Below are positions 43,292 through 55,685 of a DNA stretch of 64,000 nucleotides, piece after piece (within the stretch, counting starts at the first letter, position 1; the number at the start of each line of letters is the position of its first letter). The stretch covers positions 496,001 through 560,000 of the forward strand of contig KV748201.1 in assembly GCA_001692895.1 (NCBI GenBank), given 5' to 3'. This DNA comes from Cenococcum geophilum 1.58 (Eukaryota; Ascomycota; Dothideomycetes; Gloniales; Gloniaceae). Both the position numbers and the translations under genes were made by a program. The notes beneath the pieces are model-generated. The model did no database searches. It saw nothing but the letters and a program-made list of their open reading frames with translations, and was not told where the DNA came from.

Positions 43292-43465
43292 TTACCCCCC
43301 CTCCGAAAAAGCCTGCCCTTAGGCTTTATACGTCCGTATTATATCCATAGGGTATTCTTATCTTTATACTTAATAGGCAGCTTATTATCTTTACTATTCT
43401 GGCACTCTATTTACTTATTAAGGTACTTTAGGAGTCTAGGTTTATTAGGGTAATAACTATAAAAC

Positions 43466-43636
43466 TGTCGGTATAACTCTCTTTATTAACGTACACGAAT
43501 ATCACTTATAGTGGTACGTATGCGGTGTTAAAGTTGGTAGTTAATTGTTGTCTAGAAGAAAGGGGTTGCTCTAAGGTTAGACAGTTAGTCTCGCTTTGTA
43601 GTCCTATAACTACGTTACGTAATTAATGTTCCAATA
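43466..43636 (-). repeat. 3' LTR of the outer Copia
   Basis: 171 bp. It shares GTGGTACGTATGCGGTGTTA and AAAGGGGTTGCT with the right LTR; differences are transitions. Confidence 0.95.
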
Positions 43637-43779
43637 CTAGAGTAACTCTAAAAAGAAGGCTAATCTATACTCTAAAGTTAAGTCTTCTAGACTACTCGTA
43701 ACGTATACGCAATAGCGACTTTCTGCTAAATTCTGCCATATTACCAAATTCTGCTAAATTCTGCCGAACCTAACTTCTG

Positions 43780-43844
43780 CCAACTAATTAGGATTTTCTA
43801 TCCCCGGGATAGAAAATCGCTATTAGCTCGCTTAGTACTAGCGC
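43780..43844. repeat. Dispersed palindromic-arm repeat, single copy
   Basis: CCAACTAATTAGGATTTTCT followed by ATCCCCGGGATAGAAAATCG and TTAGCTCGCTTAGTACTAGC is the same arm found at 24687-24755. Preceding it are AAATTCTGCC-type near repeats also seen before 24687 and at 58612-58690. Confidence 0.75.
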
Positions 43845-44132
43845 CAACGCTAAACTAAAGTCAAATCCGTTCGCTTAACCTACCCTACAGCCTATAATTT
43901 AACTTAATTTATGTTAATAAGCTATAATAGTGCTGTATAGGGCTTACCCTTTATTATAGCGTCCGTAGGGTTAGTATCTCTATTAATCTACTTAACTTTA
44001 GTAATCTGTCTTCGTTTATAAGCTTGGCGAAGGCATATTATATTAATTATTAAGTGTTTCTCTTACGTAGTTCCTAGTCGGACAAGACAGTTATATAAAG
44101 ACTTTAAATTAGTATAGAAAATAAGTGGTAAG

Positions 44133-44323
44133 TGTTGGTCACACAGGGTAACTCACCAATAACGACTACTCGAGTAGGGTTACAGTGATATTAGTTAATA
44201 AAGCTTTTTTTTGATTGGAATAAGGAAGGGCGAGGAACGTAAGGCTCCTCGCCACGCTAGTGCCGCGGCGACACGTGATGGCAACTTGCCATTACGTGAC
44301 GGCAACTTGCCTTATTCCCGACA
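44133..44323 (-). repeat. 3' LTR of the inner Copia
   Basis: 191 bp containing GGCGAGGAACGTAAGGCTCC and GTGCCGCGGCGACACGTGAT, plus a duplicated GGCAACTTGCC (one copy followed by ATTACGTGAC). It is the better preserved of the two LTRs. Confidence 0.95.
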
Positions 44324-44505
44324 CTAGCAACTCTTCTTTTGTGGTTGCCATCTATAAATAAATACTGCTTAACTATTATAATAAATATAAATCCTCTTTA
44401 CTTACTATTGCTATTATAATATAAGTCTCGCTATCCCAAAATTTGCCTCTTAGTACGTAGCTATCTTGCTTAGGAGTTATAGGTAGGCATCTTGTTTAGA
44501 GGGCC

Positions 44506-44578
44506 GCTAAGGCGCTAGTAGTAAGCGAGCCAATAGCGATTTTCTATCCCGGGAATAGAAAATCCTAATTAGCTAGGT
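44506..44578. repeat. Dispersed palindromic-arm repeat, inverted copy
   Basis: GGCGCTAGTAGTAAGCGAGC followed by CAATAGCGATTTTCTATCCC and GGGAATAGAAAATCCTAATT is the mirror image of 43780-43844. It lies inside the inner Copia, so the two cannot be the ends of one simple element. Confidence 0.75.
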
Positions 44579-44699
44579 TAAGTTAGGGTCTACAAAATCC
44601 CCCCTTCTAAAAAGTCTTGGCAAGAGAATCTAACTAATTAAATAACTTTAACCGCCGGTTAAAGTTCCTAGATATCTTAAGACCTTATATAACTAAGAA

Positions 44700-47600
44700 A
44701 TTTCTAAGGACTCCCTTTTAACCTAACCTTTAACTTATATATATAGAGTATTTATATTAATAAACATCTCTAGTGCCTTATTTAGGTTCGCCTTTATTAT
44801 CGCATCTACTAGGTTATCTTAGCTATTAATTTATTAAATCTTAAAGAGTTTTTAACACTTATAGGATTGCTAAAGTACTAAAATATTAATTATAAGGCGC
44901 TTCTCCTTTATAGTACTAAGCTTAACTAAACACTTATAGAGGGAATATAAGTCGGTGTATATAATTATAGAAATAATAGGAAGTTTAAGTCGATTTATAA
45001 TTATCTTTAGGGTAGTTCCAATTGCAATTGCTATATTAACTCCGCTAACTATTTTATATATCTCTAACGCTAAAACACTTCGGGTAACGCGCTTGCTTTT
45101 AGTTAAGCTCTAATAGATAAGATTACTATAGATTATAAAGTTATTCTCTTTTATAAATTTGTTTATAATAATAATCCTATATCCTAACTAGGAGCTAAAA
45201 TCTTTATTATTTATAAACGATCTATTAATAAATATAAAGAGCTTAGCGATAGGAAGATTAATAGGTATATAGAGTAGTCCCAAATTAAGATAGTTTATTT
45301 ACTAGGAAAGACGTTTATTTAGGGCAAGAATATTATCCTTAGTTAGTTCCTAGTATTAAGCGGTAATAAAGAGATTAAATAAAGCCTTAGGTTAATAGAT
45401 AGAAGCAATATAAGCTCTATAAGCGCGTTACTCTATATATCCTTACTTTAGGGAATTAATATTAATAACGTTAATTTTCTTACCTTAACCCTTCTAGCGC
45501 AAAGCAATAGAATCCTCATTTAGGGAAAGAATGCATCCATTAAAAAGTAATAGTGTTATTAAATTAAGCTTTTCCTTTAGCTTTGCTATAAGATCTACCT
45601 TTACTAGCTTATCCTCTTTAAGAGCTAAGAATTAGTCGTCTCCTAAGATAATTATATTATTAGTTTATATACTAATAATTCTAAATAAGGTTCCCGTGGT
45701 TATAATAAGGAAGTAGGGATTAAATATAGAAGTAGTTATTAAAAGCTTCTCTTTATAGTGCTTACTATAGGTAGCCCACTAGTAAATTCCTACCTCTGCG
45801 ATTCTATATAATGGCTTAAGCATAACTATAATCGTATCTTTAGGATACTGGTGGCGAATTTACTCTAGAAGGTATACTAATATTAAGCGCTAAAGGTGCG
45901 TCTCTAATTAGGTATAGGCTTAAGTAATATCTTATAAATAAACCGCCATTCTATTCTTTATTAAGGAGGGAGCTAATATAATAATAACTNGCTAACTAGC
46001 TCGTTNAATNNTNNNANATTNTATAAGAATTATCTCTTTGCTATTATTNTTATAACCTTAAATAACAAGCCTTAATTTCTTAAATAGGGCGTTAGTAGCT
46101 TTACCCTTAATCTCATTAACTATCCTTAACTTAAAGATGCGAACTTTATTAAACTTAGTAGGGTTATACTTCTCAAATTTAAAGACTCCTCTTATAATAA
46201 GACCATCAATCTCCTGCTTATTAGATACTTAAAAAGGAGCTCCTAAAGTTATAATACGATCTTCCTTTTAGAGCTATTTTACGAGTTTAAAGTTAGCCTT
46301 TTCCTTAGCTGTTATAAAGGCCATTAATAGCTTAACTCTATTCTTAATGGCGGCAACGAATTGCTCTTTAAAATTAATAAGATATTAGTAATTTCGTAAT
46401 TCCTTTAGGCGACCTCTACCACGTCATAGTTACAGCACATCTACTACAATTATATTAGAATTATAGTCGCCTTTTAGAGCACGTTAATTGTAGTTCTCCT
46501 CTAAGGCCTCTTTTAGGGTATCCTACAAAGGCTTAGAACTATTATCTTTATAGTAAGGCTTAATAACAGTTAAACGGAATTAAGTAGGTCCGTAAGGTAT
46601 CTAAATAATATAAGTTTAACCATTAATTATAATAAGTTAATATAGGCTTAACTACCCTCCCTTTTTACGCCATACGCGTACCTTAGACTAGAGTGGCAGA
46701 TTAAGTGTAATTAAGGTATTTGGGCCATTTCTTATTCCTAGTACGTTATTAACCTAGCGTATAGCATAGAGACGTCGCATCTCCTTTGTTACCTTATAAA
46801 TAGCCTCAGCTTATTATATAATAGAGGGAGATAGTAAAGAATTATTAGTTATTTAAGGGTAGGCGCTAAAGATTAGTAATATAGGTACAAGTTTATCCGG
46901 GCTAGCGGAATTATTAATAGCTTTAATAGCCATTTGTAAGGTAAGTTCTTTACTAATATTCTCTAGTTCTAAAGAGATAATCTTATATACGCAGCGTAAT
47001 AGCGCGTAATATCGCTCTACTTTTTTAATACTATTATATACCTTAATAGGGACTTCCTTAACCTTAATTACTATTACCTTTATCTATTATTAAAACTCTA
47101 TAGATAAGAAGTTCTTTCTTATATTATAGACGATTTAATTAGGGGGTCCTAGGTAGACATCGATCTAGTATAATTAAAGGGTATCCTATGCGTTCTTAGC
47201 TAATATATCCTTTAAAAATCGTGCGGCTTAGAAGGAGGTTAAGAAGTTAATAACTTAAAGTACTAGCTTGCCGCTAAGATATATAACGTTAACAATAATA
47301 CAGAAGTTAAAGTTATAGTTATCTTTAAGGGTGAACTTAAATTGGCTAGGGGACTTTTAGTTTATTTAGTAGTAATAGCAGTACTTTATAAGATGCTTAA
47401 TTGCCTTAACCTTAACTTTATAGCCTACTTACTAAAGAACCCTAAGTAATTAATAAACGGATAGGTAGCTAAAATAACGGTGTAGTTAATATAACTCTAA
47501 CTTAGTTAGGTGGCTCTAAGTAATACTCTTTTCTAGTTAATAAAGGAGCAACTAAGGGTAACCCTACTTATGTACAACGGGCACCCGATTATCTCCCTAA

Positions 47601-48300
47601 ATAAGTATATCCTTAAGGTTATTAAGCTTAACGCCTAATTTGTCTATATCTTTAATATAAAATAGAAATAGGGTGTTTATAGGAACGACGTAAAAGGTAA
47701 TATACCCTAAGGGGGTTTGGACCCTAATTGTGCTAAAAGAGATTGTAGTACCCTTGCTAAAACAAATCGTATATTAGCCTGCCATTAAATAGTTAATCTA
47801 AATAGAGCTATTAAGCTACTAAAGGGCTTAAACTTAAGGTTCTCCCGCTATAGATACTCCTGCGGCTTTAGTATCTAGTATAATACTATAGAAGACGTTC
47901 GCCGAGTATCTATTATTAAAGGAGAATGCGGAACTCTCCCTTAGCTTATTAAAGATATCTAACTTTGTAGTAAAATAGAGCGTAGATTGGTTATTAAGAA
48001 TAGTAACGGTTTATATACTATCTACCTTACTATACTTAGTAAAGTATTAGTTAGGTAAGTACTCCTTAATTTCTATATCTATAAGGAGCTGTTCGGCCTT
48101 ATTAACCTCACCCTTAAGATCTTTTACGCCTTTATATTAAACTAGGAAGCTTTAGAAGTAGGCTATAGTAACCTTATAATTTCTAACGTTTTTTGCACTC
48201 TAGTGAAACTTATTATATACCTCCTTTCGCTTATTAAAAGAATGCCTAGTTAACTAGTAATTCGGTTTCTTATAAATATAGCACTTCTTCTAGCAATTAC
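44700..48300 (-). pseudogene. Gag-Pol of the inner Copia
   Basis: Minus-strand order is Gag zinc-knuckle region (about 48300-48225, Cys/Lys-rich), integrase (about 47400-46650: FKFTLKDNYNFNFCIIVNVI, KVERYYALLRCVYKIIS, LQMAIKAINNSASPDKLVP), then reverse transcriptase (about 46260-45400: KQEIDGLIIRGVFKFEKY, RIFKLRIVNEIKGK, and INNIIILGDD with the catalytic DD partly lost), then RNase H toward 44700. Integrase before reverse transcriptase is the Copia order. Stops are fewer than in the flanking elements. Ns cluster at 45989-46050 and 48598-48640. Confidence 0.88.
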
Positions 48301-50061
48301 TTTAAAATGAACCTCTACGAGAACCTCCACCTTTGCCTCGTAGTCATTAATTATACCCTCTGCCGTATTACCTACCCCGGCCACTATATATTCGATTAGT
48401 CCAGTTATAATTATATTAGTTAGGCAGGTTAATTAAAGTAGGTTAAAGTTAGGCGTTAAATTACTATACTTCTTAAGAGCGTAGAGCGGTGCTAATAGAA
48501 GATCTTAATTAAGTATATACTCCTTTATAAGTATTTATAGGATTAAAGAGAGCAAGGTTATATTCTTTAATACCTTAGTATACGCTAATAACTTAATNAN
48601 NTANGCTNAAGTCCTNTTAATATAATTNGGATAANCNACGCTAAATTATCTAAAGTTAATTAAAGAGCTTTTAAAGATAATTAAGCCGAGGGACACCTGG
48701 GTTTATAGTAATAATCCTTAAAAAGGTAGTCTCTCTCTATTCTAATATATACTGCTACTTATTCTCTTTTATTTTAAAGTGGTATCTTAACTTATATATT
48801 ATACGGTTAAAATTATATCCTTTTCCTGCTAAACGATTATAATAGAAGGTACTAGCTCGGCCCTTAAGCATAACGGAATAGGCGTTATAGTATTAATTAG
48901 ACTCTATTCCTACCTTTTAGCAATAGTTATAGAAGATACGTAGTTTCGAATTAAGAACATTATATAATTCCCCGCTAAACTTCTTCTCCTAATCTAAATA
49001 GAGCTTCGTAAGCTCTATAAGCAATTTTAAACTGCCTCCGATTTAAGATTAAGATGGAGGAGGTAGGGGTTACATTATAGGCTACAGTAGGGACGTAGGT
49101 CTAGTTGGTAGAGTCTAAAGGTCATTAAATCGCGAAGTAATAGGATCCTATACCTGCTCTCGTTAGGGTATAGTATCTGACGTTAAGGTTATAGGTTAAA
49201 TTAGATATAAAGGAGTTAAAGGTAAAGGTAGGTTCGTCTTTAGAGGTATATTACTTAGGTTTTATTATAAGTTAAGCTTCCTTATAGTGCGTAGTTAGTG
49301 CTTAATCTCTTATAGAGTCCATTTATGCTCTTCTTTTGCGTTAATAACCTACTCCTAAATATTGTCTCTAATAGTACCCCCGTCCTTAGGGACAAATACT
49401 CTATTCTCCTAAAGGAAGTTATAGAAGTCCTATATAATATCCTTGTTTATAGGGGCCTATGTTTTCTTTATCCATCTAACAAAGTTCTCCTTTATATATT
49501 CCTATAGCGCGGTATTATTATATTTACTATCCTTATAATATGCTATACGGTATAATAAAAATCCATTTAAGTCTTATTTATTAGCGTTTGCAAGGTTAAT
49601 TATAGCTTTATTCTATATCTTTAGGTTAATATCTTCCTTATACTTCTTTAGGTAGGTTAACGCTATAGTAGGTATAAAATTAACGGGGTGTTATATGTCA
49701 AAGGTAGGTAGGATTTTCGGTTTTATAGGATCTTATAGGTTTGCTATTAAGAGGTAGGCAATTTAAGATATTATTTAACGCGTTTTAGACGTTAACTTAG
49801 GACCCTAGTTTTAGTGACACTTTTAACCTAAAGTACTTAACCAAATCTTCGTAAACGCGGTTATTCTATATAATAGACGCAACTTAGTATCTCCTAGTAC
49901 TTAATAACACTTCTATTACTAGTTTTTCGCAAGTCTAAGGTAGCATAGTATCGCCGGGATCTATTCCATATAAGCGCATATAGCACCCCTACATGAGACT
50001 ATCTCTTCTATTTAAAAACCTAGCTGCTCTGTAGTTGACTATGTATTTAACTACTAATCAG

Positions 50062-50251
50062 TATTAGTTATATAGGGTGACTCACCAATAATAACTACTC
50101 GAGTAGGGTTATAGTGATGTTAGTTAATAAAGCTTTTTTTAATTGGAATGAGGAAGGGCGAGGAACGTAAGGCTCCTCGCCACGCTAGTGCCGCGGCGAC
50201 ACGTGATAGCAACTTGCTATTATGTGACGGCAACTTACCTTATTCCCGACA
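50062..50251 (-). repeat. 5' LTR of the inner Copia
   Basis: 190 bp, matching 44133-44323 with mostly G-to-A changes (TGTTGGTCACAC becomes TATTAGTTATAT). Followed by the GTAAG duplication. Confidence 0.95.
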
Positions 50252-53200
50252 GTAAGTTAACCTATAAGACCTTATCTAGCGTGGATTTAATTATAGCGCC
50301 TATATCGAAACTATGCGCTATATTATATAACTCTAAGGCTAATATACTTCTAGTAACTCTTTTATACTTAATTAAGGACTAGTAGATAATATTTGCCTTA
50401 TTTAAGGCGTTTGCTAGTATAAGTATATAGTTAATTTGCGAAGATAAGTCCTTATTGTTGGCGAAGGAAGTGTCTATAAATACTAGGAGTTATAAGGTAT
50501 TAATGTCTAGCTTAACGAACTTTAGGCCTCTATTTACGTTCTTAATTTACTAGCTTAATTACTTATTAAGACTCTTTATATTGTCTTTAACTAGGTTAAT
50601 TACTTAGGTAGTAAAGAATAGGTTAAATAAGGCCTTTAGCTAACAGACTAAGGCGATATAGGCTCCTCTAGCGCGTTAAGTGATATACTAGTCCTTTAGC
50701 GTAAGTAGGCTACGCGTAACTCCTCTAGAGCTAGTGCTGTTTATTAGCGTAGTGTTAACTATACTAAGGTTCTTACACTAGCGCTTTTATATTAGCGTAA
50801 TACTCCTATCTTATATTAATTAAATAAGTCCTCCGTTAAACTTAATTAGTATATTAGCGGTTAATTACTCTTGCTCCTTAGCTATAAATTTAGCCTTATA
50901 TAGTTCGCTTTATTTAGCCTCTATAAAGGTATTATCTGCGAGGAATAGTATATTGTTAGTCTATAGGCCGATAATTCTAAAAGGCTTATTGCTATAGAGT
51001 AAGTAAGGGTTATATATAGACTGGTCCATTCGCAGCTAATTAACGTAGTATAAATAGTAGGTCTTAAACCAGTGGTTTCTAACTTTAGGTACTCCGTAAA
51101 GTGGCTTTATAACCTTTAAAACAGAGTCCGTATTAATTCCTAATTGTTTATTTAACTTATATAGTGGTTATATATAGAACTTACGGTTTAGGTTTATAGT
51201 GGACTAGATATAGGCTTATAAGATATCTTAGAGGTAAAGTTGTGTCTACAGTAGCATAGCAGCGATATAGAGAATTAGCCGCTGGCTAACCTGTTAAATT
51301 ATTAGTAACTAAGTAAGGACTAGCTCTTTCTCTAAATTATTATAGGCCTATATAATAAGTTATAATTTCTTAAAGGCTCTATCGGTTCCCTTATTCTTAA
51401 TCTTATTAATAAACTATAAGTTAAAGAGTCTAACCCCCTTTAGTATATCGTGTAGCTTAATAATCTTAAAGACGCCTTTCTTAAGTAGGCCTGTGACCTC
51501 CTTTTGTTATAAAGCGCTAAATTAGGTGTTATTATTGTTCTATAAGTAGATAGTAATATTAGCGATATCTGTAATATCACCCATAAAAGCACCTATATCT
51601 ATTATAGCGTCTATAGTAGCCGTGTCTGCGACGGCTATAAGTAATAGGTATTTCTAGGGGCGACCTCTGCCTTGCTTTAGCGGTAGCTATAGTTCGGCTT
51701 TAGGTAATAATTAAGGTTTAGCTAGTAAAGGTACTGGTTTAGCTAATTTAATAGGCTCTTATAGTTTAACTGGGTCTTATAGGTCTAGTAGGTAAGGTTT
51801 TATAACCATAGAGTAAAAGGTTATAGGCCTATTTAGTAGCTTTACGGTATAGGTCTTACCATTAACGGTAAGTAGCATATATGGCCCATCCTAATAACCA
51901 CTCTAGCTAGTATTGCCTTCTCTCCAGACTAAAATAGGCGAACTAGGTAGGAGGCCGTAAATAGCGTTAGTTTATAGTCCATTTTATATATTAAGAGCGT
52001 TAGCAATCTATTGTTTAGCTTATAGCTTCTAGATTTCCACTATTACTTTCTTAATGGCCGCAGCTTACTATATAACTAAAGGTAATAGCGCGTCCAATTT
52101 AACTATTTAGGGGTAGGCTCTAAAGACTAGGAGTGTAGGGATTAGGCCTTCTAGGCCAGCTGTATTATTAATAGCTTTAAAGGCCATTTATAGGGCCATC
52201 TCCTTGCTAATTTTAGGGATTTCAGTTGTAATAATTTGGTAGGCTTATCGTAGCGGACTGTAGTAGCGCTCTACCATTCTAATAGAATTGTGTAATTCGA
52301 CTAGAACTGACTTTATGGTTACTCCTATAGTGGCAGTATAGTGCTTAAACTCCTTACTAATAAAGTTCTTTCTAGTGTCTGTAGTAATTAGGTCTAATAG
52401 TCCTAAGTAGCTATTAATCTAGTATATCCGTAGAATGTCCTAAGTGTGCTTAGCGCTAATATCTCGTAGCTATCTACCAGCTTAAAATCGAGTTGCTTTG
52501 TCGACTACGTATAGTAGGGGGGAGCCGCTGATATATATAATGTCGACGATAATATTATAATTGAAATTAATATCGTCTTATAGGGTGAAGCAAAATCTAC
52601 CTAGAGATCTGCTATACTTTTAGCAATAGTAGCAAAGTCTGGTTAGCTCTTTAATAGCGGATCTATTAGTATTATAGCTATGGCCAGCCTTATTAAGAAG
52701 CTTTTGTAGTTTATTAACTAATAGGTAACCAAATTAATAGTATAGATATCGTAGTTCTACGTCAGTTAAGTAGCAAGGGTTTATATTAAAAGACTTAACT
52801 AAATAGAACTGTAAGGAGAAGCTTTATAAGAGAAATGGGTAGCCAAATTATCTAACTACTGGCACCCTTTTAGTGCGAGTAATAATGACGTCCTTTAGGT
52901 TATCGTATTTAATATAAAGTCTATCCATATCTGCTAAGTAAAGTAGGAAAGGGGTATCTGCTTTAATGATATAGAATTATACCTTGCCTATAGGGCTGTT
53001 GACGTCTATAGTTCTAATAGATGTAGATGCTCTAATTCCAAATTAGACAGTTACTTAACCCTTAGTTGACGTGTTAAGACTTATAGACTTATCTACGGCC
53101 TATAAAGCTTAGAATTGGCTATAGCCAGCCGTAGACTTACGCAAAGCACCCGTATCAATTATAATTTCCATAAAGACCGTTAAGGTGTATCGTAACGCTG

Positions 53201-53720
53201 TAGTTATAGCCGTACTGTAGGCAAATAGGTCGGTCTCCGTGTGAGGTTCCGTAGTAGACTCCGTAGTAAGTTCTAAAGCCGTAAGCAAGTATATATAAGC
53301 CTTATTGGCTAGCTCTACGTTTGTAGAGGTTGCTTCCTCTATAGTAAGTGTTCTAAAGGTGGTAATATAGGCAGAACTATTATTAGGTTCTCCGGCATCG
53401 TTCCCAGAGTCGTCAGCGTCTTTAGCGTCTTATATGTAGGCTTTAAAGTCTAAATTATCGTCTTTATCTTTTTCGCAAGTAGCGACGTATTGCTTAAAGT
53501 AGTTGTTAAAGTTACCCTTATTACGGCCCTTAATATTAGTAAAGCGTCTCTTATAATCATCTCTGGACCAATTACGCTCCTCCTCTATATATTTCTATAA
53601 ACGGTAGTCCTCCTTCTTACAGACGTAGCACTTGGCCTTTAGTCTGCCATTAGTTCTATAGGGGCGATTACTGCCATAGCGGTTGGTATTTCGGTCTCGA
53701 TTCTAGTCATTTCAGTAGTA
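50252..53720 (-). pseudogene. Gag-Pol of the outer Copia (main part)
   Basis: Minus-strand order is zinc knuckle near 53640 (KCYVCKKEDYRL), protease near 53170 (MEIIIDTGALRKSTAGY with an intact DTGA), integrase 52700-51900 (NYNIIVDIIYISGSPLLYVV, MVERYYSPLR, EMALQMAFKAINNTAGLEGL), reverse transcriptase 51550-50930 (GLQTNNILFLADNTF replacing the usual TDD) and the start of RNase H up to the inner insertion. RNase H continues at 44132-43880 (NCLVRLGTT, TNPTDAIIKGKP). The frame is continuous across the insertion once one GTAAG is removed. Confidence 0.9.
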
Positions 53721-54449
53721 GCGTCGATCCGTAAAAAAAGCTTAGTAAGACGATCTTATTAAGGCCTATAGGGGGTATTCTTTTTTCTACGTAACAATAG
53801 AGGATTATAGTTTACTAATTAACTAAGAGAGGTCTTCTAAAGGGTTAGAGACAGCAATACGGCATGCTGGTACTCCCTGGCAAGCAATAACCAGCTTATT
53901 TATAAGAATGCGGTTCGTACGAAAGTCTAGGTATAGTCTATAACGTTGTTTTAGTAGCTTATCTATAAGCAGTTGGAAGTTCTAATAGATTAACTTATTA
54001 GGGTTCTTGTCCATAACTCCTTAGAGGGTTATACTATTCCACTTTGTAAGGTTCTTGCGGTAGTATTCTAGCCCTTTAAAGAACTGTTGTATATAGTTAT
54101 AGGCTTCCGTAAAAGGTCTTAACTTAAGGTTACTGTTATAGTAGTAGTCCTAAGTAAGCCCTTTTAGCATGCTAGGGAATGCTACTGTATAGCCTTCTAG
54201 TAGCAAGCTAGATCTCTTGCAGATGTTATAAAAGATAGTTAACTTAAAGTCAAAGCTGTCACTGACTCTATTATACTTTTAGTCGTCTATATAGATCTTT
54301 ATAATTATAGCCACCTTCTTACTATATCTAGGCCCTTGCCTAGGTCCTTACTCTACACTAGGTATAACTAGTTTAGGTAGTGTATATATAGGTAGCTATT
54401 ACGGCTGCTGTAGTTGCTGTAACTATAGCAATTGGTTAATAAGAGTGTG

Positions 54450-54610
54450 GATTTAGTTATAATTGGAGGATTAAGGACTGGGAGGAGTAGTAGGGGTAGT
54501 AGGGGTAGCAATTGGAGTAGCTGGCGGTACAGCAATTGGAGTAGCTGGTAGTACAGCAATTAGAGTAGTTGGCGGTATAGCAGTTAAAATAGCTAGTGGA
54601 AGAGCTGGTA
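54450..54610. repeat. AGCAATTGGAGTAGCTGG repeats within outer Copia gag
   Basis: About four copies of a 33-bp unit, GGAGTAGCTGGCGGTACAGC followed by AATTGGA or a variant. Low-complexity coding repeat in the gag region. Confidence 0.65.
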
Positions 54611-55127
54611 ATACTTATATAGCTAGTAAGGGACTATAGAAAGGTATTAATGCTAGTAGAGCTATAGTAAGCTTGTCTAAGGTTAAATTAAGTTGGTTTT
54701 ATAGAGCTACAGTAATTATTGGCTTAATATTATTAAGGGCTAGACCAATCTCTTTATCCGTCTATTTATAAAACTCTTCTTTTTAGAGGAGGTCGAATAG
54801 TGCTTTTAAGATTAAATATTTATTATTATGCTTTCCGACATATACTCCTCTCTTAAGTAGATAGATGCGTAACTTTACTCTTATATTAGTTCGCATACGT
54901 TTAAAATCCTTAGTGGTAAAGCCTTTAAATTCCTCCTTAAATACTATCCATAGTGTGTAGTCTGTGAAGTTCTCCTATATGTGTATATAGACCTTTATTG
55001 CTACGTAGTCTCCTAACTTATCTTTAGAAGCTATAGTAATAGTAATTCTATTACTATACTTTAATATCTTTTCTTACCACTCTATTATAGTGTAAAGTAG
55101 TATATATTTAGGTGGAGGTTATAAAGG

Positions 55128-55186
55128 TTTAAGGTTTAAGGTTAAGGTTAAAGTTAAGGGTTAAGGTTAAGGTTAAGGTTAAGGGT
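55128..55186. repeat. TTAAGG hexamer array
   Basis: Eight or nine GGTTAA units with two GGGTTAA and AAAGTTAA variants, in the gag or leader part of the outer Copia. It resembles but is not the fungal telomere repeat TTAGGG. Confidence 0.75.
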
Positions 55187-55514
55187 AGTATATACGTTCT
55201 CTATAGCCGTTAGGCCTATAAAGTGTTCTTAGCAAGATTGCTATTCTTTTAGCGATTTATTATATTAGCTGTAAAGCTAATATAAATTCTCTTAAGCTTA
55301 AGGGAGGTCGTAATCTTCTCTAAGTAAAGATATAATTCTCTAGGCAATCTAACGCGTTAGCAGTTAAGTTAATACGTGGTCTTAAGCTTTAAGGGTAATA
55401 TAGCTTTCTCCTTTAATAAAACAGATAAGAACTAGGCGATCGTAAACTGTTTCTAGTACTACTTCTTAAGCGCTAGCTATTACGTATTTCCTAATCTGTA
55501 CGTCTACTAATTAG

Positions 55515-55685
55515 TATCGGTATAACTCTCTTTATTAACGTGCACGAATATCACTTATAGTGGTACGTATGCGGTGTTAAAGTTGGTAGTTAATTGTTGT
55601 TTAAAAGAAAGGGGTTGCTCCAAGGTTAGACAGTTAGTCTCGCTTCGTAGTCCCGTAACTACGTCACGTGATTAATATTCCGACA
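55515..55685 (-). repeat. 5' LTR of the outer Copia
   Basis: 171 bp, ending ATATTCCGACA before the AAAAC duplication. Pairs with 43466-43636. Confidence 0.95.

Larger units (their letters stand above)
44133..50251 (-). mobile_element. Inner Ty1/Copia element inserted in the outer Copia RNase H
   Basis: LTRs of about 190 bp at 44133-44323 and 50062-50251 start TGTTGG (TATTAG in the right copy) and end CCGACA. The target duplication GTAAG is exact at 44128-44132 and 50252-50256. The minus strand carries the coding modules, and a purine-rich AAAAGAAGAG (minus strand) precedes the 3' LTR at 44324-44345. Total 6.1 kb. Confidence 0.95.
43466..55685 (-). mobile_element. Outer Ty1/Copia element, interrupted by an inner Copia
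   Basis: LTRs of 171 bp at 43466-43636 and 55515-55685 begin TGTCGGTATAAC (TATCGG in the right copy) and end CCGACA (CCAATA in the left copy). The target duplication AAAAC (43461-43465, 55686-55690) is exact. Subtracting the inner element leaves about 6.1 kb, a normal Copia size. Coding modules are on the minus strand. Confidence 0.95.

Noticed and set aside
43046..43453. 135-codon plus-strand frame
   Set aside because: It spans the probable Gypsy LTR, its polypurine tract and the chromodomain tail coded on the other strand; composition changes midway and no domain is visible.
43780..44578. A single ~800-bp transposon bounded by the two inverted palindromic arms
   Set aside because: The right arm lies inside the inner Copia (from 44133), whose ends are proven by target duplications, so the arms cannot be two ends of one uninterrupted insertion.
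55128..55186. Interstitial telomere-like array
   Set aside because: The unit is TTAAGG rather than TTAGGG, and it lies inside Copia gag, so no chromosome-end history is implied.
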